Part shown: piece by piece, positions 1 through 8,443 of the stretch | Position numbering within the stretch: the stretch's first letter is position 1 | How the letters are laid out: each line of letters starts with the position of its first letter | Assembly (NCBI RefSeq): GCF_003966225.1 | Contig: NZ_RXNU01000001.1 | Coordinates: 682,001 to 746,000 of the forward strand | DNA length: 64,000 bases | Source: Shewanella canadensis | GTDB lineage: Bacteria; Pseudomonadota; Gammaproteobacteria; Enterobacterales; Shewanellaceae | Direction: 5' to 3' | Program-made: the position numbers and the translations under genes | Notes under the pieces: model-generated | Databases searched by the model: none | The model's input: only the letters and a program-made list of their open reading frames with translations | What the model was told of the DNA's origin: nothing

Positions 1-169
1 CATAAAGACCGGCACTGGCTTTTACGCCGTAGTAGGCAATTCGCTCAACGAGCTCCATGCCACCGACAATCCAGAAAATGTAACTTAAGCTGGCAATGGA
101 GGCCCACATACCCAGCTGCTTGACTTCTCGCAGGTCATTACCTGCGTAAGCATCTTTGGAGTCGCTCAT
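1..169 (-). CDS. MFS/POT-like transporter, N-terminal fragment
   Basis: The first 56 codons of a gene that continues past the left edge of the window. The protein starts MSDSKDAYAGNDLREVKQLG and runs into a first hydrophobic segment, followed by GGMELVERIAYYGVKASAGLY. A short polar N-terminus, a first helix and an E-x-x-E-R-x-A/S-Y-Y-G motif are typical of proton-coupled oligopeptide-type major facilitator transporters of the inner membrane. The start is supported by a GGAAGG ribosome site just upstream. Substrate cannot be inferred from this fragment. The family call rests on one motif. Confidence 0.6.
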   Translation of the reverse strand, partial: MSDSKDAYAGNDLREVKQLGMWASIASLSYIFWIVGGMELVERIAYYGVKASAGLY

Positions 170-656
170 ACCCTTCCTTCAAATTTTATATTATTTATAA
201 TTATTGGTTTAATTTTAATTGTTCGTGGTAATAGCGATGATTCAGATTACCGGAACGTTAATGATTGCTGCCGACACTTTACCTAATTTGATGAAAAACA
301 CCAAAGTGAATATAGATATTTAAACAGAGTTCATGTTTCATAACTTTTATCGTTTTTGTCTTAGCGCCGCAGGAGGTGCTCAAATATTGCAGGTTATGAG
401 CCATACAGACCCGTTTAAATTGAAAAGTGTTCGTTCCTCTTTATGGTGTAGGAGTTATTTTTCAGTTAGCTTAACTGATTGTATTAATGCTGTTTATTTA
501 TTTACTGTTAGCTTTTTATGACTTTGGTGATTAACTTGGGAACATCTTGAATATGATGTATGTTTGATCTGTATATGAGAAATTGAACCAAAATCAATCG
601 ATGAGAAGGTATCTCAATTTGGCTCAGCGTGATTAACTTAGAGGAAAGATTAAACG
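170..656. other. AT-rich divergent intergenic region
   Basis: About 490 bases between the divergent transporter and acetyltransferase genes. It is AT-rich next to the transporter start, as expected for a promoter region. An open frame of 62 codons at 333-521 has no ribosome site and no recognisable motif, and I do not believe it. No repeat or RNA gene was recognised here. Confidence 0.4.
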
Positions 657-1208
657 ATGGAAGAGACCAAGGTTGAAATTCGCCTCATTGTGGAGCGGGA
701 CCTCGAGCAATTCTTTGCCTACCTGAGTGAACAGTTAGCTGAAAACGGACGGGGAGCTAACCCGCTTTTCCAGCCCCAGTCACCAGACTCGGACGGGTTA
801 ACAAAAGAGATGGAGCAGCGCTTCACGTCAGGAATGATTGTCGATTTCCCGCAATCTGGCTGGCGACGAGTGTGGGGAGCGTTCGATAAGCATGGCGTCA
901 TCATGGGTCATATCGATCTTCGTGGTCATCCAGAGGCCCATACGCAGCACAGGGCCTTGCTTGGCATGGGCGTACATCGAGATGCCAGACGCATGGGATT
1001 GGGCCACAAACTGATAAGAAGCGTCAAGCAATGGGCTATCGATGAGGCTGAAATCGAGTGGATCGATCTCTGGGTGTTATCTGAAAACTTGCCAGCTATC
1101 GGCCTCTATCAAGCGGCGGGTTTTATCAAAAATGGTGAGCTTGAAGATATGTTCAGGATAGATGCCCGCTCCTATGCATATACCCGAATGAGCTGTTCGT
1201 TAAAGTGA
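657..1208 (+). CDS. GNAT family N-acetyltransferase
   Basis: A 183-residue protein of the Gcn5-related acetyltransferase fold, expected to move an acetyl group from acetyl-CoA to an unknown amine in the cytoplasm. The acetyl-CoA loop is visible near residues 97-113 (GMGVHRDARRMGLGHKL, the Q/RxxGxG/A-type motif A). It is followed by the motif B region ending LWVLSENLPAIGLYQAAGF, which is diagnostic of the family. The start is preceded by GAGGAAAG at good spacing. The gene converges on the AMMECR1-type gene, and its last codons lie inside a 17 bp tandem repeat that also encodes the end of that neighbour. The substrate is not predictable. Confidence 0.88.
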   Translation: MEETKVEIRLIVERDLEQFFAYLSEQLAENGRGANPLFQPQSPDSDGLTKEMEQRFTSGMIVDFPQSGWRRVWGAFDKHGVIMGHIDLRGHPEAHTQHRALLGMGVHRDARRMGLGHKLIRSVKQWAIDEAEIEWIDLWVLSENLPAIGLYQAAGFIKNGELEDMFRIDARSYAYTRMSCSLK

Positions 1209-1296
1209 ACCGCTCACTAAAGTGTACTATTCATTAAAGCACCCTATTTAACAAAGTGCTTTATTCACGAATGTACTCTATTCACGAAAGTGCTCT
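1195..1296. repeat. Six tandem 17-bp units bridging two convergent gene ends
   Basis: Six consecutive degenerate 17-mers: GTTCGTTAAAGTGAACC at 1195, then units at 1212, 1229, 1246, 1263 (ATTCACGAATGTACTCT) and 1280 (ATTCACGAAAGTGCTCT). The consensus is close to ATTCACTAAAGTGCTCT. The first unit holds the last codons and TGA of the acetyltransferase. The last two hold the TAG stop and final codons of the convergent AMMECR1 gene. Period and boundaries were read by eye. Confidence 0.85.
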
Positions 1297-1853
1297 ACGG
1301 TAAATAACTCGACCTGCATATCATCGGACCAATGGTCGGAGGCCCAGCCTCCTTTACGTTTTAACTCTCTGATAAATTCATCAGGTTGGGGCAGTTGCTC
1401 CCATACCTGAGGAAGATAGACAGAGCGGTGAAAGGCATCGCTCAATACCACGCCGTATGGATGTTCTGCCAGGTAACGAAGCAGTGCATCCTCATCCCTG
1501 ATCTTTAACGGGCTGAGAGGGGAGAGCACTGAGAGCTCAACCGTGAGCCGCTCCATTTGTGATGCGAGCAGAGGAAGAAATCGATTATCTTTAAAAGCGC
1601 TGCAACGCGCTAACTCGGGAATGCTCTTTGACAGGGGTCGACTCCCTTCGATATCTCCCATACAGCCACAGAGCTTTCCATCTAGAAATAGGGTGACAAA
1701 ACAACCTGCATGGCGCGACAAGAGAGCATCTTGTGTCTGGCTCTCGATGTCTGATTGCTGTGGAATAAAATAATCAACCAGGGTCTGTCTGGCCAAGGCC
1801 AACAGCGTCTGTTTATCCTCTGTGGTGAGATTAATACAGGGCGAAGCTGGCAT
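1278..1853 (-). CDS. amrA: AmmeMemoRadiSam system protein A (AMMECR1 domain)
   Basis: A 191-residue AMMECR1-family protein, the A component of the three-gene AmmeMemoRadiSam set. Visible family features are the glycine/cysteine-rich core GCFVTLFLDGKLCGCMGDIEGSRPLSKSI (around residues 50-78) and the C-terminal VYLPQVWEQLPQPDEFIRELKRKGG block. The molecular function of the family is not established; its human relative is AMMECR1. Its start overlaps the 3' end of the MEMO-like gene by 23 bases, so the two are very likely translated from one mRNA. Its stop codon and last residues (TVEHFRE) come from a 17-bp tandem repeat. Confidence 0.9.
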   Translation of the reverse strand: MPASPCINLTTEDKQTLLALARQTLVDYFIPQQSDIESQTQDALLSRHAGCFVTLFLDGKLCGCMGDIEGSRPLSKSIPELARCSAFKDNRFLPLLASQMERLTVELSVLSPLSPLKIRDEDALLRYLAEHPYGVVLSDAFHRSVYLPQVWEQLPQPDEFIRELKRKGGWASDHWSDDMQVELFTVEHFRE

Positions 1854-2643
1854 AACCTACCACCTTACTCTTATCTCCGGCGCTGTCGCCGGAGTTTAGG
1901 TAACATACTTGGTCAATGGCCAAGTCGTGCCGCTTAGCGTACATGTTCAGCCCATTTAGAGCATAGCAGCCACAAGCCTGAAGAGATGAGAGTTGCGTAC
2001 TTAAGTTCAATATTTGCTCACAGGTCTGCCTGTCTATCCTGCAGGCCTCGTCATAGGAGTGGTAATGGCTGAGATCTGAGCTCACCACGATTAAGGTATT
2101 TTCCCGTTGGCTAAACAGCTCCAGAATATCGGCCACTACCGAGGGGGAACATTCACCCACCACGATAGGAAGCAAACTGAATCGTTCCAAACAGAGCTGC
2201 AGAAATGGTAGCTGTACCTCCAGACAATGCTCATCGAGGTGTGGTTGATCGGAGATGATCACACCGTCTAAGGCACTTAACGCCTCATAGTCTTGCTGCT
2301 CAATGGTTATTTTACCTAAGGGGGTCGCAAAGGTGTTGGCCTCTGGGAGGGCGCAACCTTGGAGGTAGACTCGGTGTGCCGGTCCCAGTAAGACCACCGT
2401 CTCTATCTTATTATCGTCAAGGAGCTGAGCGAAAGCGCGTCCGGCTACGGCGCCGGAATAGATATATCCCGCATGGGGAACGATAAGTGCCTTAGGTCGC
2501 GGCTTGTCGCTGGGATTCACTCCCAGCTCACGGCTATTTTTGTTAGTCGCGCAGAGGAATTGTTTGACTTGAGTCGTCAGTTCGGCGGGATCTGCTGGGT
2601 AGAAAAGGTCGGCCACGGCGGCTTGGCGTATCGAGCTTAACAT
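1831..2643 (-). CDS. amrB: AmmeMemoRadiSam system protein B (MEMO1-like)
   Basis: A 270-residue member of the MEMO1 family, related in fold to extradiol dioxygenases. The metal-site histidines are recognisable: PHAGYIYSG near residue 56, LGPAHRVYL near 86, and SSDLSHYHSYDEA near residues 193-205. Human MEMO1 is reported to bind metal (copper/iron); the bacterial role is unknown. It is the first gene of the leftward pair, overlapping the AMMECR1 gene, and its promoter region is shared with the divergent radical SAM gene 81 bases away. That arrangement suggests joint expression of all three proteins. Confidence 0.9.
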   Translation of the reverse strand: MLSSIRQAAVADLFYPADPAELTTQVKQFLCATNKNSRELGVNPSDKPRPKALIVPHAGYIYSGAVAGRAFAQLLDDNKIETVVLLGPAHRVYLQGCALPEANTFATPLGKITIEQQDYEALSALDGVIISDQPHLDEHCLEVQLPFLQLCLERFSLLPIVVGECSPSVVADILELFSQRENTLIVVSSDLSHYHSYDEACRIDRQTCEQILNLSTQLSSLQACGCYALNGLNMYAKRHDLAIDQVCYLNSGDSAGDKSKVVGYASFALY

Positions 2644-2724
2644 TTGAACCTTCTTGAAGCATCTCGAAGCTTAGTAAACAAATTTAAACTAGGCTTTAAG
2701 TATAGATGATGTAGGAGGTCTGCG

Positions 2725-3825
2725 GTGAGTGCCGAAACCAATGTCATGAATAACGGTAGCAACATTGTCCCCACTAAGTATTGGCATCGATTAGACGATG
2801 GGCGTATCCAGTGTGATCTCTGTCCACGAGAGTGTCAGCTGCGTGATGGTAAACGGGGAGTGTGTTTCGTACGCCAGAATCTCGATGGCATGATCAAGCT
2901 GACCACCTATGGACGTTCGAGTGGTTTCTGTATCGATCCCATAGAGAAAAAGCCACTGAATCACTTTTATCCCGGAAGCTCAGTACTCTCATTTGGTACG
3001 GCCGGTTGTAATCTCTGCTGTAAGTTTTGCCAAAACTGGGACATCAGTAAATCACGTGAGTTCGATACCCTCAGCGCCAGTGCGAGCCCGGAGGCTCTGG
3101 CCCTCACGGCCGCGCGAATGGGCTGTAAGAGCATCGCGTTTACCTATAATGACCCGGTTATTTTTCTCGAGTATGCCGTCGATGTGGCACAAGCTTGTCA
3201 TGAACATCAGATTCAAACCGTTGCCGTCACCGCGGGGTATATTAACCCCGAACCACGGATCGATTTTTTCAGGCATATGGATGCTGCCAATATTGACCTT
3301 AAGGGGTTTACAGAGCAGTTCTATCATAAGATCTGCTCAGGTCACCTCAGTGACGTGCTCGATACCTTGCTCTATGTTCGCCATGAAACACAGGTTTGGT
3401 TCGAAATCACCACCCTGCTTATCCCCGGTGAGAACGATAGCTCCACTGAGTTGGAGCAGCAGTGCCGATGGATCCATGACAATCTGGGGGCGGATGTTCC
3501 CCTGCACTTTAGTGCCTTTCACCCAGATTTTCATATGTTAGATAAACCTCGGACATCAGCCGATACCTTGAATCGAGCAAGAAATATCGCCCTTCAACAG
3601 GGGCTCAACCATGTCTATACCGGCAATGTATTCGATGTCGAAGGTGGCAGTACCTACTGTCCTGGATGCAAGAAGCAGGTGATAAACAGAGATTGGTATG
3701 AGCTGGGAGAATATCATCTAAACGCAGAGGGTAAATGTATCTATTGCGGGACTCAACTGCCCGGACGTTTCTCTGGTGCCCCGGGTCATTTTGGACGTAA
3801 CAGGATCCCGATCACAATCGCTTAA
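2725..3825 (+). CDS. amrS: AmmeMemoRadiSam system radical SAM enzyme
   Basis: A 366-residue radical SAM protein related to pyruvate formate-lyase activating enzymes. The 4Fe-4S motif CxxxCxxC is C95-NLC-C99-KF-C102. It is preceded by an N-terminal cysteine block, CDLCPRECQLRDGKRGVC (about 30-47), and followed at the C-terminus by CPGCKKQV...CIYCG, probably a second metal site. The start is GTG at 2725 with a strong TAGGAGG six bases upstream. The substrate is unknown. The cluster defines the AmmeMemoRadiSam family set, so the partners are expected to be the A and B proteins encoded divergently next door. Confidence 0.93.
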   Translation: MSAETNVMNNGSNIVPTKYWHRLDDGRIQCDLCPRECQLRDGKRGVCFVRQNLDGMIKLTTYGRSSGFCIDPIEKKPLNHFYPGSSVLSFGTAGCNLCCKFCQNWDISKSREFDTLSASASPEALALTAARMGCKSIAFTYNDPVIFLEYAVDVAQACHEHQIQTVAVTAGYINPEPRIDFFRHMDAANIDLKGFTEQFYHKICSGHLSDVLDTLLYVRHETQVWFEITTLLIPGENDSSTELEQQCRWIHDNLGADVPLHFSAFHPDFHMLDKPRTSADTLNRARNIALQQGLNHVYTGNVFDVEGGSTYCPGCKKQVINRDWYELGEYHLNAEGKCIYCGTQLPGRFSGAPGHFGRNRIPITIA

Positions 3826-4052
3826 GGTTTTGCGTTATTGGCTCTACTCTTCGTGTTGCTCATATGTGACGCGGCTCAACAATTTATACTTCCGTTTAAC
3901 CTTTACCTATCCAATTAGAGGTATTGCTCTATGCTGGTCGCTATATGCGTACTTTTAAAAAATACGTACTGTTAAAAACAAACAAATAAAAACAAAAATC
4001 AAAGCTCTTAAATATTCTGAAAGGATCTTTTAAGGGGATAACGGGAGTCATT

Positions 4053-5774
4053 ATGTCTGCGGCAGAACACCTCACAGGGAATGTTAGAGTTCAACACTCC
4101 AATACTCAAGCGACCGGATTGATGGATAAAATAAAATCGGTTAGATTTCAGCAAAAGTTAATAGCATTTCTCACTGTCATCTCATTTTTATTCCTTGGTT
4201 ACCAAGGCGTGACGGCAATGCAGCAGGCGGGCTCATCGATAGAGAGTCTATACAATCAGGAGATGCAGCAGAGCATTCGTGCGACGAAAGTCCTTGAGGA
4301 GTTAAACGGTGCCCGTAGCGGTTTGCTACTCGCGTTTCAGCATGATCCTACCAACCCTTTCTCCGAGATGCATAATCATGAAGTCGATAAACATATCGGT
4401 GATACTGAGTCCTTCATTCGCCAACTTCATCAGATTATAGATAATGAGATATTGAAGTCGCCATTGGCCGGAGATGAACTGGCCAAGATAAAGGAGTTAG
4501 AACGATTGCTCGATAAGATTACTAATACAGGTTTTAATCCGGCTTTGGATGCACTGAGACAGGGGGATTACCTGGGATCGAATCGAATCTTACTGACACA
4601 GATTAATCCTCTGTTTAAAGAGATCACTGCCGAGACAGAGGCTTTCCTGACGTTAGAGACAGAAAAAGCGAAGATTAAGTTTGATGAATCCCAAGCGAGT
4701 GTCGCCACATTCATCCCTATGGTCATCCTCTTCTCCACTTTCAGTATCTTAGTCATTACACTCTCATCAACTTTACTGATCCGCAGGGTCAGTAAAGCGG
4801 TTGTCGGCCTGGAAAATACCGCGGTCGATATCGCTAATGGCGATCTGACCAAACGCATAGAGCTGGGCGGAGACGATGAGTTTTCACACATTGCAGAGTA
4901 TGTGAATCAAATTGCCTACAGGTTTCAGCATGCGGTGCAAAATACCCATGATTCGACATCCAGATTGGCGAGCTCGGCCGAACAAAATTCTGTGGTATCG
5001 AATCAGACCCAACGAAATGTGGTCGATCAGCAGCAACAGACTCAGCTGATCGCAACGGCAATTCATCAGTTTACCGCGACGGTACGTGAGGTCGCTCAGA
5101 GTGCCGCTGCCGCCGCAACAACGTCGGAAGAAGCCAATGGCGCCGCCAGTAATGGTCAGAGTATTGTCGATGAGAGCATTAAGGTCATAGAAACTCTCTC
5201 TAAAGAGATGGACAGTGCGACCGAATCGATGAAACTCTTGTCGCAACATTCAGATGAAATTGGCTCTGTGGTCGATGTTATTCAGGGGATCTCCGAACAG
5301 ACAAACCTGTTAGCACTCAATGCTGCCATCGAGGCCGCTCGCGCCGGCGAGCAGGGACGAGGCTTTGCGGTCGTGGCCGATGAGGTTCGTAATTTAGCCA
5401 AGCGGACTCAGGACTCCACGGAAGAGATCCAGAAGATGATCCAGCGACTACAGCAAGGTGCTCGTGACTCTATGGTGATGATGGAACGTGGCACCGAGCA
5501 GGCGAAGGTGAGTGTCGACAAATCACAGCAAGCCGGTGATGCACTGCAGCAAATTATGGCCAGTATCGAACAGATCAACGCCCTTAATGCGCAGATCGCG
5601 ACGGCTTCCGAAGAGCAGAGCTCGGTAACCGAAGAGATAAATAAAAACATCAACAACATCAGCGATATCTCAGATCAGACCGCTGCGGGGGCCGAGCAGA
5701 GTAATGTGGCTACCCAGGAGTTAGCAGACCTGGCCGAGTCCATGCAAAAAGAGATCGCCCAGTACAGGGTGTAG
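4053..5774 (+). CDS. Methyl-accepting chemotaxis protein (first tandem copy)
   Basis: A 573-residue inner-membrane chemoreceptor. A first membrane helix lies around residues 35-55, then a periplasmic four-helix-bundle sensor domain with [22 protein letters not shown], a second membrane helix near 218-242, a HAMP domain ([15 protein letters not shown]), and a long cytoplasmic coiled coil. The signalling tip contains [32 protein letters not shown]. No C-terminal NWETF-like tether is present. The downstream tandem paralogue is the same length and near-identical from the HAMP domain onward, but clearly different in the sensor part, so the ligands may differ. A rho-independent terminator follows directly. 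Confidence 0.95.
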   Translation: MSAAEHLTGNVRVQHSNTQATGLMDKIKSVRFQQKLIAFLTVISFLFLGYQGVTAMQQAGSSIESLYNQEMQQSIRATKVLEELNGARSGLLLAFQHDPTNPFSEMHNHEVDKHIGDTESFIRQLHQIIDNEILKSPLAGDELAKIKELERLLDKITNTGFNPALDALRQGDYLGSNRILLTQINPLFKEITAETEAFLTLETEKAKIKFDESQASVATFIPMVILFSTFSILVITLSSTLLIRRVSKAVVGLENTAVDIANGDLTKRIELGGDDEFSHIAEYVNQIAYRFQHAVQNTHDSTSRLASSAEQNSVVSNQTQRNVVDQQQQTQLIATAIHQFTATVREVAQSAAAAATTSEEANGAASNGQSIVDESIKVIETLSKEMDSATESMKLLSQHSDEIGSVVDVIQGISEQTNLLALNAAIEAARAGEQGRGFAVVADEVRNLAKRTQDSTEEIQKMIQRLQQGARDSMVMMERGTEQAKVSVDKSQQAGDALQQIMASIEQINALNAQIATASEEQSSVTEEINKNINNISDISDQTAAGAEQSNVATQELADLAESMQKEIAQYRV

Positions 5775-5804
5775 CGTTATTTGAGCTGGAATTGAGAACA
5801 TAGA

Positions 5805-5834
5805 AAGGGCTGTCGCAATGACAGCCTTTTTTTA
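5805..5834 (+). terminator. Rho-independent terminator after first chemoreceptor
   Basis: Perfect 7-bp stem GGCTGTC (5808-5814) / GACAGCC (5820-5826) with loop GCAAT and a run of seven T. The same hairpin follows the second chemoreceptor at 7985-8014. Confidence 0.9.
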
Positions 5835-6232
5835 TATTGAGTGCGAGGTGCGAGGTGCGAGGTTGATATGACCCCGATATTCTTTATGTAGGAGCGGCTT
5901 TAGCCGTGAATGTTTCAGGTCAAAGAGTCGTAAGTTTTAAGTGGTAAGTAAAGCTAGTACCTTTCTTTGCTCTGTCTTTAGCTTCTTTAGCAACATCCCT
6001 AAGGCGCAGCCTTTCCAGTTCCAGTAAGACCGCCTCTACCTTATTATTGTGTGATAAGAGACATACATTTTTAAGATGTGATAAGGCTCAACTATTTTTA
6101 CATTCCTTTTACTCTAAGCTACTTAATTGTAGGTAATGTACTAAGCTGATATCTATATTTGTATACCTAAAAATAATTATTATAAGTGCCAATATTTAGC
6201 TGGACTGTCTTAGATATTAATAGGGAATCATT
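5835..6232. repeat. Spacer with heptamer tandem repeats and REP-like hairpin
   Basis: About 400 bases between the two chemoreceptor genes. At 5845-5866 three perfect heptamers GCGAGGT stand in tandem. At about 5888-5910 lies the REP-like palindrome GTAGGAGCGGCTTTAGCCG. At about 5931-5958 lies a further degenerate 7-bp series (CGTAAGT TTTAAGT GGTAAGT AAAGCTA). The same order recurs after the second gene, so the spacer was duplicated along with it. No open frame looks real. Confidence 0.7.
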
Positions 6233-7954
6233 ATGTCTGCTTTAATCGCTCAATCAGGGAATGGAAGTGTTCAAAACTCCATCACATCGGGGTCTGGCCT
6301 TATGCAGCAGATAAGATCAGTTAGGTTTCAACTCAAGTTAATTGTATTTCTTACGGTTATCTCTTTTATACTTTTGGGGTATAAGGGGATCACAGGCATG
6401 CAGGGTGCGGGAGACTCTATCGAGAATCTCTACAGTCAGGGCATGCAGCACAGTATCAGGGCTGGTAAGGTGCTCAATGAGCTCGCAAGTGCACGCAGTG
6501 GGCTTTTGCTGGCATTTCAACACGACCCGAGTAGCAAATTTTCAGAGATGCATAATCATCCGCTGGAAAAGCACATCAAGGAAACTCAAGCCTCTATCAA
6601 GCTGCTGCATCACATCGTTGATAATGAGATTTTAAGCTCTCCTCTGGAAGCTGAGGAACGTGAGCAAATTAATCGATTAATTGAGCTGCTGGATAAGGTC
6701 ACCATTTCAGGTTTCGAGCCCGCACTCGATGCGTTAGGAAGGGGAGAGTATGAGGAATCGAATCAGATATTACTGACTCAAATTAACCCTTTGTTTAAGA
6801 GTATCACCACAGAAGCTCAGTCATTTTTGGATCTGCAGATAGCCGAAGGGAAAGAGAGTTTTGAACAGTCTCAGGAGAATATGGCTTTCTTCATCCTGTT
6901 AGTCGCTATGCTTTCCTGCATCAGTACGCTGGTTATCAGTATCTGTTCTATTATGATTGTCAGGCGAGTTAACCAGGCGGTGACGCAACTTGAAAATACT
7001 GCGGTCGATATCACTAACGGCGATCTGACCAAGCGTATCAACCTCGGTGGAGATGATGAGTTTTCACATATTGCAGAGTTCGTGAATCATATTACTTCCA
7101 GATTTCAAAGCGCGGTGCTAAATACCCATGATTCGACATCCAGGCTGGCGAGTTCGGCCGAAGAAAACTCAGTGGTATCGACTCAGACTCAACGAAATGT
7201 GGTCGATCAACAACAGCAGACTCAGCTGATCGCAACGGCAATTCATCAATTTACGGCAACGGTGCGTGAGGTGGCTCAGAACGCTGCAGCCGCTGCAACG
7301 ACGTCGGAAGAAGCGAATAACGCTGCCATTAATGGTCAGAGTATTGTCGATGAGAGCATTAAGGTCATAGAAACCCTCTCAAAAGAGATGGACAGTGCGA
7401 CCGAGGCGATGAAGTTATTATCGCAACACTCAGATGAAATTGGCTCTGTGGTCGATGTTATTCAGGGGATCTCCGAACAGACTAACCTGTTAGCACTCAA
7501 TGCTGCCATCGAGGCTGCTCGCGCCGGCGAGCAAGGACGAGGCTTTGCGGTCGTGGCCGATGAGGTTCGTAATTTAGCCAAGCGGACTCAGGACTCCACG
7601 GAAGAGATCCAGAAGATGATCCAGCGACTACAGCTGGGGGCCCGTGACTCTATGGTGATGATGGAGCGAGGCACCGAGCAGGCGAAGTTGAGTGTCGACA
7701 AATCACAGCAAGCCGGTGATGCACTGCAGCAGATTATGGCCAGTATCGAACAGATCAACTCTTTGAATGCGCAGATCGCGACGGCTTCCGAAGAGCAGAG
7801 CTCGGTAACCGAAGAGATAAATAAAAATATCATCAATATCAGCGATATCTCAGATCAGACCGCAGCAGGGGCCGAGCAGAGTAATGTGGCTACCCAGGAG
7901 TTAGCTAACTTGGCTGAGTCTATGCAGCAGGAGATCGCCCAGTATCGGGTGTAG
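6233..7954 (+). CDS. Methyl-accepting chemotaxis protein (second tandem copy)
   Basis: A 573-residue chemoreceptor with the same layout as the gene upstream: membrane helix near residue 35, periplasmic four-helix sensor ([22 protein letters not shown]), second membrane helix, HAMP ([15 protein letters not shown]), and signalling tip with the conserved [20 protein letters not shown]. The sensor half differs at many residues from the first copy. The region coding for the tip is almost base-for-base identical: only about three differences across roughly 200 bases from 7435, against 5255 in the first gene. This suggests tandem duplication followed by gene conversion of the 3' half. It has its own copy of the terminator. 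Confidence 0.95.
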   Translation: MSALIAQSGNGSVQNSITSGSGLMQQIRSVRFQLKLIVFLTVISFILLGYKGITGMQGAGDSIENLYSQGMQHSIRAGKVLNELASARSGLLLAFQHDPSSKFSEMHNHPLEKHIKETQASIKLLHHIVDNEILSSPLEAEEREQINRLIELLDKVTISGFEPALDALGRGEYEESNQILLTQINPLFKSITTEAQSFLDLQIAEGKESFEQSQENMAFFILLVAMLSCISTLVISICSIMIVRRVNQAVTQLENTAVDITNGDLTKRINLGGDDEFSHIAEFVNHITSRFQSAVLNTHDSTSRLASSAEENSVVSTQTQRNVVDQQQQTQLIATAIHQFTATVREVAQNAAAAATTSEEANNAAINGQSIVDESIKVIETLSKEMDSATEAMKLLSQHSDEIGSVVDVIQGISEQTNLLALNAAIEAARAGEQGRGFAVVADEVRNLAKRTQDSTEEIQKMIQRLQLGARDSMVMMERGTEQAKLSVDKSQQAGDALQQIMASIEQINSLNAQIATASEEQSSVTEEINKNIINISDISDQTAAGAEQSNVATQELANLAESMQQEIAQYRV

Positions 7955-7984
7955 CGTTATTTGAGCTGGAATTGAGAACATAAA

Positions 7985-8014
7985 AAGGGCTGTCGCAATG
8001 ACAGCCTTTTTTTA
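7985..8014 (+). terminator. Rho-independent terminator after second chemoreceptor
   Basis: Stem GGCTGTC (7988-7994) / GACAGCC (8000-8006), loop GCAAT, then seven T. It duplicates the hairpin at 5805-5834. Confidence 0.9.
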
Positions 8015-8211
8015 TATTGGGTACGAGCTGCGAGGGTGATATGACCCTACATTCTTTATGTAGGAGCGGCTTTAGCCGCGAATGTTTCAGGTCAAAGAGT
8101 TGTAAGTTTCTGGTCCGTCATCCTGAATTCATTTCAGGATCCAGCTTTGATGCTTAGAGAAAGTTGTAAGCGGTAAGTTATAAGTAAAGCTAGTACCTAG
8201 CTTTAGGCATT
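8015..8211. repeat. REP-like palindromes and degenerate heptamers
   Basis: Holds the second copy of GTAGGAGCGGCTTTAGCCGCGA (from 8060), a hairpin CCTGAATTCATTTCAGG inside GTCATCCTGAA...GGATCCAGC (8114-8143), and a degenerate 7-bp series at about 8165-8207 (GTTGTAA GCGGTAA GTTATAA GTAAAGC TAGTACC TAGCTTT). The GCGAGGT heptamer that is present three times after the first chemoreceptor is reduced here to one diverged trace (GCGAGGG). Confidence 0.65.
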
Positions 8212-8238
8212 AAAAAAGGCAGCCTAATGGCTACCTCT
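8212..8238 (-). terminator. Probable terminator for holC-valS transcript
   Basis: Read leftward, the stem GGTAGCC (8230-8236) pairs with GGCTGCC (8219-8225) through one G-U pair. The loop is ATTA and it is followed by six T (8213-8218). It lies about 195 bases beyond the valS stop, after the heptamer array. Confidence 0.65.
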
Positions 8239-8352
8239 CTTTGTTCTGTCTTGAACCTAAGGTTTATAAGTCAGGGCTTAAAACTCGAAGGCCATAAATG
8301 TTCCCTACATTGATTGGCATTTCCTTCATCCCTGTAGGTCACTTACAACTTC

Positions 8353-8443
8353 TTTTAGCTTTTAGCTTTTAGCTTTTAGCTTTTAGCTTTTAGCTTTTAG
8401 CTTTTAGCTTTTAGCTTTTAGCTTTTAGCTTTCAGCTTTCAGC
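8353..8443. repeat. Heptamer array TTTTAGC x11 plus two variants at valS 3' end
   Basis: Eleven perfect tandem copies of TTTTAGC occupy 8353-8429, followed by two TTTCAGC variants at 8430-8443 and a more diverged TTCTAAC. The valS stop codon (TGA, complement of 8432-8434) and its last three codons lie in the variant units. The perfect units begin immediately past the stop. This is a simple-sequence array capable of slippage. Confidence 0.97.

Noticed and set aside
333..521. 62-codon open frame in the first intergenic region
   Set aside because: No ribosome site, no recognisable domain and AT-rich composition; probably chance.
8353..8443. Possible CRISPR-like array
   Set aside because: Direct heptamers without spacers and no cas genes; it is a simple tandem repeat.
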